In this document: positions 29,774-37,661 of the stretch, in pieces | How positions within the stretch are numbered: position 1 is the stretch's first letter | Layout: every line of letters begins with the position of its first letter | From: Nemertoderma westbladi | Lineage: Eukaryota; Xenacoelomorpha; Nemertodermatida; Nemertodermatidae | Reading direction: 5' to 3' | Length of the DNA stretch: 37,661 bases | NCBI GenBank assembly: GCA_032718475.1 | Contig: JAUCBJ010001104.1 | Location: 1 to 37,661 of the forward strand | Position numbers and translations under genes: made by a program | Notes under the pieces: generated by a model | The model's input: only the letters and a program-made list of their open reading frames with translations | The model's database searches: none | What the model was told of the DNA's origin: nothing

Positions 29774-30095
29774 AGTTGTTATAACTCTGTGTGACTCCAA
29801 ACTTATCGATAAAGTTTACATAGGAAACGTTTACGAGCTACAAGATATTGCTACAGAAGGCTCTCTACATAAGTAAAGTTGCAAATCAATAACGAATAAT
29901 TCTTCTGAACAATAGCTCCATGGTCTACCGTGTAGATTAATTCCCGTCTGCATCCACACATTTGTTTATTTAATCTGTATGGAATGACGTTCCCAAATAA
30001 GGGATATTACATTACACAATATAGACTCTCCCGTGACATACATTTGGTAATCATTCATTATAAATTTATCGGTTATTATATATAGCGTATTAACG
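29774..30095. other. Intergenic region
   Basis: AT-rich sequence leading into the 31-bp minisatellite; nothing else is recognised. Confidence 0.4.
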
Positions 30096-30576
30096 ACCGG
30101 TTACAGTGAACCAGTAATCTTAACCGGTTACATTGACTACTGTAGTAACGTGAACCGGTTACATTGACGACTGTAGTAACGTGAACCGGTTACATTGACT
30201 ACTGTAGTAACGTGAACCGGTTACATTGACTACTGTAGTAACGTGAACCGGTTACATTGACTACTCTACTGTTGTAACGTGAACCGGTTACATTGACTAC
30301 TGTAGTAACGTGAACCGGTTACATTGACTACTCTACTGTTGTAACGTGAACCGGTTACATTGACTACTGTAGTAACGTGAACCGGTTACATTGACTACTG
30401 TAGTAACGTGAACCGGTTACATTGACTACTGTAGTAACGTGAACCGGTTACATTGACTACTGTAGTAACGTGAACCGGTTACATTGACTACTGTAGTAAC
30501 GTGAACCGGTTACATTGACTACTGTAGTAACGTGAACCGGTTACATTGACTACTGTAGTAACGTAAACCGGTTACA
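30096..30576 (+). repeat. 31-bp minisatellite with 15 AACCGGTT palindromes
   Basis: The unit is TTACATTGACTACTGTAGTA then ACGTGAACCGG. Exact AACCGGTT sites start at 30122, 30153, 30184, 30215, 30246, 30282, 30313, 30349, 30380, 30411, 30442, 30473, 30504, 30535 and 30566. Spacing is 31 bp except two 36-bp units with ACTCTACTGTT. A decayed GACCGGTT begins the array. AACCGGTT is the core consensus of Grainyhead/CP2 transcription factors. Confidence 0.95.
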
Positions 30577-30953
30577 AACAGTGCCGTTATGTACTGTATA
30601 ACGGCTATAATTATGATTATCATGATTATTGGCTTATTATCAACATTATGGAACGCGAAATTAAATACCCACAACTACACTTTGACAGCTGAACAACATT
30701 TCAGAGTTACGTACATTAATTATATCGTTAATTATTGTTCTATCTCTATTCAGTCAATTAGTGTAATGTCAAGCAGTACATCATTTATATATCGTATATA
30801 TAGGCCCTATTTTCATCGTTATAATACTGCCATCAACTCAGGCTAAGCTCAATTGTAATTTAAAGGCTTAGTAGGTTTTGTATATCTGGGACGTTTACAA
30901 CAGCTGTCGATGAACCAGGGTGCCAGCCTGGTACCAACAGAGCTGTTGGGTAG

Positions 30954-32210
30954 ACTGAATGGTCCCGACTCAAACAGAATACTGCGGACAAGAATGCAGT
31001 TAAGGCTGCATCTAGGTCCCTGAACAGGCAGTACTCTGTTAATCTACAGGAGCTAATAAACCAACAGGTTGATGCCATCAATGATGCTGACGACAGCAGA
31101 CAATCATCCCAGGTATGGAAATCAATCAACTTTCTCTCTGGGCGGAAAAGCCAACCAACCACCAAGGTTAAGGCTGAATCACCAGCCGATCGCCTCAATG
31201 GTTGGAAGGCCCACTTTGAAAAGCTCCTCAATAATGACAGGGTTTTGCCTGATAACTTTATAGAAGTAAAAGTGTTTGAGTCTGTACTCCCAGATATTCC
31301 CATTGGCGATATCTCCTTTGCAGAAGTGAAGGCTGCTGCAAAGAGCATTAAGACCAATTGTGCCAGTGGAGTAGATGGTGTTCCCCCTGAGGTCTTTAAA
31401 ATATCTGAGTGTTTAAAGCTCATCTATCCCATCATAGTAGACATGTACCGAACAACAAGAGTCCCACAAGAAATGAAAACAAATAAGTTGGTGCCAGTTC
31501 CCAAGAAGGGCAACCTAACACTCTATGGTTCTTTTCGGGGAATCTCATTGATCTCGATTGCTGCAAAGCTATACAATAGAATTCTATTAAATCGCATCTG
31601 GGATCCCAGTGAGAGACTGCTCCGTGGAAATCAGAATGGGTTCCGTAAAGGTCGTGGGACCATGGAGCCCATTCTGGCACTTAGAAGGATAATTGAAAGG
31701 TTATCAAAAAAGAAAGAAAAGCATCTGGCTGTTATCTTTGTTGACTTCTTCAAGGCCTTTGATTCAATCTCTCGCTCACGTATGTTCAGCATACTTTCAT
31801 TATATGGGATTCCTGATGAAATTATTGCAGCAATCAGATCAGTATACGATGGTTCGACAACATTTGTGTCTACTGTTGACGGTGACACAGAACCATTTGA
31901 AGTGTTATGGGGCGTCCGCCAGGGAGACACACTTGCACCATTCTTGTTCATAATTGTGGTTGACTATGTTCTACGCATGTCCTTAGATCATCATAATGAT
32001 GATGGGGTGGTGATAACTCCACCTACTGGCTCTAGAAGTCGAGGAAATCCTGCCAAGTACCTAACTCATCTAGACTTTGCTGATGACTTAGGAGTACTCT
32101 CAGAATCACTAGAAGGAGCCCAACGGCTCCTCAGCTCATTAGAACATGCTGCTTCTTGTGTTGGTCTTTTTATTAACTCTAGAAAGACCAAAATTTTGAC
32201 AGTATGGTAG
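30954..32210 (+). pseudogene. LINE reverse-transcriptase fragment with an intact open frame
   Basis: The frame is open for 418 codons after a stop near 30951; LINE-like wording begins slightly earlier, at about 30879. In order it shows SGVDGVPPEVFK, LVPVPKKGNLTLYGSFRGIS, QNGFRKGRGTMEPI, VDFFKAFDSI (motif A), GVRQGDTLAPFLF, then FADD (32076-32087) with both catalytic aspartates, and INSRKTKI. It stops directly after this, so thumb and C-terminal regions are missing, as is the endonuclease. The clade is uncertain and differs from the LINE relic at 27850-29225. The lack of stops suggests a young fragment. A spaced AATAAA occurs at about 32331. Confidence 0.85.
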
Positions 32211-32427
32211 GCAGTTTGTTCGGTTGATGGAAATCATTCTTGGTTTGCATTTTCCACTCCCATCTGTTTCTTGTAGTCTGTGTAAGACAGGTTCGTTTAA
32301 AGCCATCTTGGTGGCGTTCTAGTGTTAGGAAATAAATATAGTACCTAAAAAATTTGTTACATTAGTAGTTTGGCTGTTGTACAACTTATAAATTAAAATC
32401 CACCCGTGGCATTTACTGCATACTATA
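32211..32427. other. Spacer between LINE fragment and Cys-rich gene
   Basis: The spacer is short, with AATAAA at about 32331. It is the presumed 5' flank of the downstream gene; no clear TATA box was identified. Confidence 0.35.
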
Positions 32428-33090
32428 ATGGAAATTATCTCAGTTCTGTTACTAACTTCATTTCACTTAACAGTGGCTGCTGTTTATACTTGGAATAAGA
32501 CCTGTCCAGCCGGATATGGTTGGTCTATTTCCTCTGACAACGACGCCTTACTAAAAGAGTATGAAGATAAGGTCAACAGGTTTACAAAGAGTAACAAGTT
32601 CGTACAATACAACAATACGATGGAGAGCGGTTGTCATACTTGCTCTGATACTTCGTTCAAGATGATTGGATATTCTCATGAGTTTGAGGGTGAGGTTACC
32701 ATCGAGTTTGATTTCTACATCTGCAGGATCTACACCAAGTGCCTGCCGCTCCCCGAGGATTGGTGTACCCACATGCTTACAGTCGTTCTACCTGATGTCG
32801 ATGATGAGTACAGGGGTGACAGTACCGTCAGAGCTCTGATTATCATAAACTGGCTGAAAGTTGATCTCTCCGTAATACACGAAGTTTGCCAGTTTCGCTG
32901 TTGTGTCGATGGTCCATGTCCAGAGATTCAGTGGAAAGAAAGAGTCGTAGAAGCAACGATCCCAATGGAGCCCTTTACAACCCCGTCGGACTTTTTGGAT
33001 ATGATCAGTGATTCCATCGTTGTCGCACCTACCTGGATGCTGGTTGCGGTTCTTATTGTTCTATTGTCAGGAGAGCTTTGTAACAACTAA
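32428..33090 (+). CDS. Novel Cys-rich secreted or membrane-anchored protein
   Basis: The frame gives 220 residues from an ATG with A at -3. A signal peptide is clear (about 1-18, cleavage after TVAA). The outer part carries ten cysteines (26, 69, 72, 99, 105, 113, 154, 158, 159, 164), an even number suited to five disulfides, with patterns GCHTC and CQFRCCVDGPC. Sequons occur at N23 and N62. A hydrophobic segment at about 197-215 followed by five residues can be a membrane span or a GPI signal. AATAAA lies 19 bases past the stop. I do not recognise the family. The ZP-like spacing of some cysteines is not enough to name a domain. It appears intronless. An extracellular ligand-binding or surface role is inference from its shape only. 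Confidence 0.6.
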   Translation: MEIISVLLLTSFHLTVAAVYTWNKTCPAGYGWSISSDNDALLKEYEDKVNRFTKSNKFVQYNNTMESGCHTCSDTSFKMIGYSHEFEGEVTIEFDFYICRIYTKCLPLPEDWCTHMLTVVLPDVDDEYRGDSTVRALIIINWLKVDLSVIHEVCQFRCCVDGPCPEIQWKERVVEATIPMEPFTTPSDFLDMISDSIVVAPTWMLVAVLIVLLSGELCNN

Positions 33091-33108
33091 AGAAATTAAT
33101 CCAGATGC

Positions 33109-33114
33109 AATAAA
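33109..33114 (+). promoter_or_regulatory. Polyadenylation signal AATAAA
   Basis: AATAAA is 19 bases after the stop of the Cys-rich gene, supporting a complete 3' end and a very short 3' UTR. Confidence 0.5.
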
Positions 33115-33397
33115 TTGAAATTATAATATATTTAATTCCATAAGGATTAAAACCACTACAGTATTTACATTACCTTCCTACACATATTAGGATAGTACTC
33201 CACACGAATCTGGACCGAATCTAAAAACAACCATCATGCAGAAAAGTGAAAATAAATACTGAAATTAATATGGTTATTTCATACATTGTAAATTTAGTTT
33301 CATTTAAAATATCGCTAAATTAAGATTACTTTCTTCTAACACAGCTGCTGCACTGCTTGCACTGTCTATATATATTCCGGCGTATTCTGTGCACCGG
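33115..33397. other. Intergenic region
   Basis: AT-rich, with no feature I can support. Confidence 0.4.
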
Positions 33398-33762
33398 TGT
33401 AACAGGCTGAGATAACCCCCACCAAAGATGACGCCCCAGTCTTCTCAGCCTAGGCTGAGAACACTCCCCAGAACTAGATTTATTAATTAACGGAAAGAAG
33501 CGGGTTACAGTGGCGGGCATTTCTAACCAAAACAATAAACAATAACTCCATAACATAGATTACAGTCTTATTTTTACAATACGAAAATACAGAATTATAT
33601 TATATATTATATATATTATAATGTATTGTAAAGACCGCCACTGTAACCTGTTCCTTTCCGTTAATTAAGAAATCTAAGGAGAAAACTGGGGAATGTTCTC
33701 AGCCTAGGCTGAGAAGACTGGTGGAGTCATTGTTTGGTGGGGAATTATCTCAGCCTCTTACA
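33398..33762. mobile_element. MITE with long inverted repeats and internal 20-bp palindromes
   Basis: The arms run from TGTAACAGGCTGAGATAA (33398) inward to about 33520 and from about 33634 to CCTCTTACA (33762). Each arm contains a perfect palindrome TTCTCAGCCTAGGCTGAGAA (33442-33461 and 33696-33715). Further in lies the GGAAAGAAGCGGGTTACAGT module, present inverted in the other arm. The centre is an AT-only loop with TATATATTATATAT. No target duplication was clear. Ends are approximate by a few bases. Confidence 0.7.
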
Positions 33763-34874
33763 GGGGTCTTTATATGTATAGTATAATAAAACTATCAAAG
33801 GAAATGAAATACAATATGTTTTGATTTTTTTGATTTATTTTGTTTTGATTTATTGATACTGTTTCCCCGGGTGACTAGGGCTTACCATTATATTTCAAAC
33901 TCAATCAAGTTGGTCAATCCACGCGACCGTCTCAAATTGCGCACTGACTCATTCTATTTCCGTGTAATTGATATTGGAAACTCGCTAACCAAAAACGTAG
34001 TGTATGATGGCCCTGAACCCCACTGCAAGAAAAAAAAATATCTCAGGCAAAACAACTTGTCCAGACGAGATGTTGTATGTGAACAACTCGTCGGGACATT
34101 CGTCCGGACAGTCGTTGCATTTCAAATCTGTTACTCCGGTATTCTCATTAACTCTAGCATGGACGCGGTAGGGTTGACTTCTTACACGTTATTTTGGCCT
34201 TAACTGTGCAACGAAGACCAACTCTCTTTACACACACCCATCCAATAGCATTGTCAGTGTCACTGTACTGTACGATGTTCCGCCAGATCTATATTTGGAA
34301 TGGAATATCGTGTTCTGATGTTATAGAATTGGCTAAAGTGAAAAATTGTGTTGCTATTATTCGGATTTATATTGTAATACGAGATTATTACTAAACAGCT
34401 AATTTAGGCTAAATTACTTTATTCCAAAATGGTAACATTACTCAACGCCGTTAGTATTAACAGCGAGTTGTTATTTAGCACTTTACAACTTTAGAGGACA
34501 TTACAGCACTGTATTGGCATGTACATTTAGTATTGTATTTGGTGTTAAAACAGTTAAGTAATGTCCCCTTAGTGGACATTACCTAACGCCGCCATTGGTT
34601 ACCACGTAAACAATAGGTGGAAATTTGCCTAACAGCCAGATAGGCCTACTTCGTTACCTACCGGTAGGCGAGGTATAGAAATTAATAACCAGTAGCTATA
34701 TTATTAACATGGCTCCAAACGCCACCATAAATATAAGCTAACTTATTTATAACATAATTTATGTCATTTTTACATTTATTTATACAGCAACTAATTTAAT
34801 TTGTGCAGTTTCTATGACTTATAATATATGTACAATCATTTCGTAATGTTAAAATTTTGGAATAAAACTACATA
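33763..34874. other. Intergenic region
   Basis: A 116-codon frame at 33853-34203 lacks a convincing start or domain. A small hairpin GTAATGTCC..GGACATTAC lies near 34558-34582. An AGGCCTA word lies near 34652. Confidence 0.35.
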
Positions 34875-35023
34875 CATACTTGTTGCAAAGTACTTTACAG
34901 TGTTCTGATCCTCGTGGCTTTATTTTCACTTATTTTCACTCCCTCACTAACGTTCGTTCGTGTAAAAAAGCCACTCGGATCATCACACTGTAAAGTGCTA
35001 CTGTACTTTACACACAAGTATGT
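34875..35023. repeat. 149-bp imperfect hairpin
   Basis: ACATACTTGTTGCAAAGTAC on the left pairs with GTACTTTACACACAAGTATGT on the right. Pairing continues through CTTTACAGTG and TGATCC..GTGGCTTT to a loop of about 45 bases. It is probably a small inverted-repeat element, and a structured RNA is the alternative. Confidence 0.6.
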
Positions 35024-35992
35024 AAATAGTTATTACAGTGAATTGTCCACCAATTTTTTTTTAAAACTCGTAAACTGCTTTGATGTCATAAATTACCATT
35101 TAATATAATCATATTCAGATAGTATTTGTTTGTTAATAGAATTGAGTGAGAATTGGGACTAATATAGGACTGGTGGTTGAAAGCGCGTGGCTGTATTTAG
35201 CTACAGTATATTTGTATTATAGCTAATAACTCTTGGTACCATTAGCCTGGTAGTATGGGCGAAGTTAATATTATTCTAGAATACAAACTTAATATAAATC
35301 ATTTTTCCACCGTGCCGCTATCCGCTATCCTACTGTCCTATAGGATAATCCTATTCCACCTTTAAGCCGAGTCAAAGTCAAACGAAAATTAATATCTAGC
35401 TAGCAATAATAAATAATAATACATTAGGTGTATATAGGCCTATTATAATACATAAGGGAATTCTAGAAAAAAATAAATTTCATGTGATATGTTTTACATT
35501 TTGTCTTTTGACTTTGGTAGTGACTTTAACTCGGTAGTGTGTAACGCGGCCTAACACAATACAAAATTCAAATAAATACTTAGCTACATTAATTATTTGT
35601 TTTATATTATTTTAGATTACTAAGATACAGTATTTTATTTTATATTGGCCAATCAACTGCGCTTGACAACTGTTGCTGTGTTATGGTTGACGTCAAATGC
35701 ACAAGTTTGATTTTTCGATGTTGCTAATTTTGCGTTTTAAAACTGCTACAACTCAGCCAATATTAATTTTTTTAAGTAAAATTGCTCTATGGGGTTTTTT
35801 CACATGCTCTTTCACATGAATCCAACAAAGACTCTAGAAAATATTTTCTGAGTCGCCTATGGTATACCACATTTATTTATTTGCATAGCAGCATATTAAG
35901 GCTTATTACATTAGGTACGGTAACCGGTTCCCAGGTGCTTTAGATCCTAGAGCACCTTATATCCTGAACGATCTTAGATCTTGGGTGAAATA
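35024..35992. other. Intergenic with a CRE and CCAAT pair
   Basis: A perfect CRE (TGACGTCA, 35688-35695) lies 35 bases from CCAAT (35649-35653). This could be a promoter, but no gene start follows. The rest is AT-rich. Confidence 0.35.
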
Positions 35993-36160
35993 GGTCCTTC
36001 CCATACGAACTCAGATCCTTCCCATACGAACTTAGATCCTTCCCATACGAACTTAGATCCTTCCCATACTAACTTACATCCTTCCCATACGAACTCAGAT
36101 CCTTCCCATACGAACTTAGATCCTTCCCATACGAACTTAAATCCTTCCCATACTAACTTA
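35993..36160 (+). repeat. 21-bp minisatellite, 8 copies
   Basis: The unit is about TTAGATCCTTCCCATACGAAC, repeated 8 times over 168 bases with few changes. Because 21 is a multiple of three, it stays open in one frame as a PSHTNLD heptapeptide repeat. That frame has no ATG start, so I treat it as non-coding. Confidence 0.9.
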
Positions 36161-37501
36161 GTGTTCGCGCTTTTGAAGACCTTTAGCAGTTTAACCTGCC
36201 AAATTTTATATGTCTTTTAGTTAATTAAAACCACTTTAGCATACGACAATAATTTATGCTAATACGCAAAACATTAGCCGAAATCAGCCCATGCGCGATC
36301 ATTCACCCGATGGATCTACACCCGGGAGACTGAATTCGGATGCTTGAATTGTATTATTACAGTGTAAGGTTGCAGTGTATACCTAATGTATTATTCGATA
36401 GATCGTTAATAATTAATCTCTGACAGATATTATTGGCTTTCGGGAAATATTAACAGTTCCTTTAGGACGTGGCGCTTTATCTATTTAAACAGAACTAAGA
36501 CTTATACTAAACGCAACGATACTGCTTGGGATTGAAGTATAAAGCGTATTCTTTAGGAAATACTTTGTTACCAATCACAATCATACACACTATTCTGCCG
36601 ACAGTCAGTACATTTGATCACACATAAAGAGAGCAGTAATTGACTCACGTAGGGTCTGCTAAATAACATTGGATTCAATACACACCACATTAATATAAAT
36701 CGCAATTGTTATGTATAGCCGGTCTCTCTAACCTGTAGTGTTATCAAGAAAATTGGGAATTGGGTGATTTATCCGTATTATCCAAATAGCGATATTTCCA
36801 TCAACAAATATTTACAATTAATAACTGACGGTAAAATAACAGTACAAACAATATGATTAATGAGTTAGAAGTATCAAGGTGAGATGAGTGATTTAAGTCA
36901 GTGAGTTCGTTTCGTTAGATTAGGTAACAGTTTATACTTTCGATAATTCAAGCAGTTTACGGTACAGCAGTATCTATCCAAAAATGCCGGTGTTTCTGGC
37001 TTAGACAGCAATAACAACAAAGTATCAAGAAAAAACAGTAAGACTGAACACTCTCCTTATGATCGGCAGAAAAGCTACACGTCGACAGGAAAAACCGCCC
37101 TGATTGGCCCAAGCCAAACAAAGAACCACGCGGCCAATGGCTGTTTCCATGTCAGCAACCAGCTGCTAGATGTCGTAATATGAATCATCACGGCTAAACT
37201 GTGAAAGGTGGTTGGTGCATTACAAGTTTTTTGTCTTACCATGTCCACTAAAACACGTATATAGCAGAATTACTTTTATGTCCGTTAAAACCCCTGTAAA
37301 GGTACCTTGCGGGCGAGGGGAAAATATATACAGCTAGAAAACCTTTTTTAGAGTATTCCAGCGCCTGGGGGGGAACTGGCCAGCAAAGGCAAACGTATCA
37401 GTTATCCCACAAAAGCTTTTACACCGCTCCCAGAAAATGGGATTTAAGTCTATAAAATATACAAAATCACAGTTTCTAAAATACAAAAATACTCTAAACA
37501 G
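36161..37501. other. Intergenic region
   Basis: No gene is seen. CCAAT words in both orientations occur near 37101 and 37135. The part from 37330 to 37501 would be the 3' UTR of the gene at the right edge. Confidence 0.4.
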
Positions 37502-37660
37502 TTAGTCTTTCTTGCGCGGACGGCGTTTACGCAGTTTTTCAAAGCTAGCAAGAGTCCTTTTCTCTTTGGGGCGAGCCACTTTACGAGGAGGGCTATAACT
37601 CCTGGGTGAAGGGTGCAATATGATTGCATCAGAAGGTATGGGATTGCGATCGGTATATCC
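37502..37660 (-). CDS. 3' end of an unrecognised gene with a basic C-terminus
   Basis: On the minus strand, 52 codons are open from the window edge to a TAA at 37502-37504. The tail includes SYSPPRKVARPKEKRTLASF and ends FEKLRKRRPRKKD. The run of Lys/Arg resembles a nuclear localisation signal, so a nuclear protein is plausible. The family is not recognised from this piece. The frame may be the last exon, and the rest lies outside the window. No AATAAA was found on the minus strand just downstream. Confidence 0.5.
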   Translation of the reverse strand, partial: GYTDRNPIPSDAIILHPSPRSYSPPRKVARPKEKRTLASFEKLRKRRPRKKD

Positions 37661-37661
37661 G

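Noticed and set aside
30589-30846. An 85-codon plus-strand frame after the 31-bp minisatellite
   Set aside because: Composition is random AT-rich; it has no domain and no conserved signal.
30860-31423. A 187-codon minus-strand frame
   Set aside because: It is antisense to the LINE reverse-transcriptase frame, which has clear catalytic motifs.
33853-34203. A 116-codon plus-strand frame
   Set aside because: It has no ATG at its start, no recognisable domain and ordinary intergenic composition.
35981-36220. A repeat-coded PSHTNLD protein
   Set aside because: It has no ATG start, and the frame is explained by a 21-bp minisatellite.

Overview
This window looks like nuclear DNA of a metazoan, probably a marine invertebrate. 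The evidence is a Frizzled cysteine-rich domain, a Golgi carbohydrate sulfotransferase, an IBTK-type ankyrin/RCC1/BTB protein, AT-rich non-coding DNA, and many short dispersed repeats, minisatellites, LINE fragments and a Ty3/gypsy-type LTR retrotransposon. Frequent AGGCCTA-type words and the repeat texture would suit an echinoderm or other invertebrate deuterostome, but that is an impression and not a demonstrated identification. There are no bacterial operons or CRISPR arrays.

Layout. 1-299 (-): edge of an unrecognised Cys/Lys-rich reading frame. 582-1202: short inverted-repeat elements. 1607-2308 (-): secreted Fz5/8-type CRD protein without a seven-helix domain. 3965-4422: nested MITEs. 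4769-6679 (-): type II membrane sulfotransferase. 7541-9436: a 65-bp tandem repeat, a cluster of CACGTG-bearing motifs and GACA microsatellites. 9821-9893: tRNA-like SINE head. 10907-11760: 20-bp minisatellite with higher-order structure, lying next to the 3' end of an intronless IBTK-like gene (11868-15395, -). 16359-17604: Mutator-like foldback element with a 10-bp target duplication. 21349-26330: nearly complete LTR retrotransposon with apparently identical 205-bp LTRs and a 5-bp target duplication. 27850-29225 (-): decayed LINE. 29538-29765: hAT-like MITE with an 8-bp target duplication. 30096-30576: 31-bp minisatellite carrying 15 AACCGGTT sites. 30954-32210 (+): LINE reverse-transcriptase fragment with an open frame. 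32428-33090 (+): novel Cys-rich secreted or anchored protein. 33398-33762: palindromic MITE. 34875-35023: long hairpin. 35993-36160: 21-bp minisatellite. 37502-37660 (-): 3' end of a gene running off the window.

The four complete host genes (Fz-CRD, sulfotransferase, IBTK-like, Cys-rich) each read as one uninterrupted exon. Three have secretory or membrane signals. They do not form an obvious pathway. The CRD protein could bind Wnt ligands outside the cell, the sulfotransferase would modify glycans in the Golgi, and the IBTK-like protein would be a cytoplasmic scaffold or ubiquitin-ligase adaptor. Mobile and tandem DNA fills much of the space between genes, and one minisatellite appears to reach into the last codons of the IBTK-like gene.

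All calls come from reading the sequence. No database search, gene-model prediction or expression data was available, so names rest on recognised motifs and unknown genes are left unnamed.
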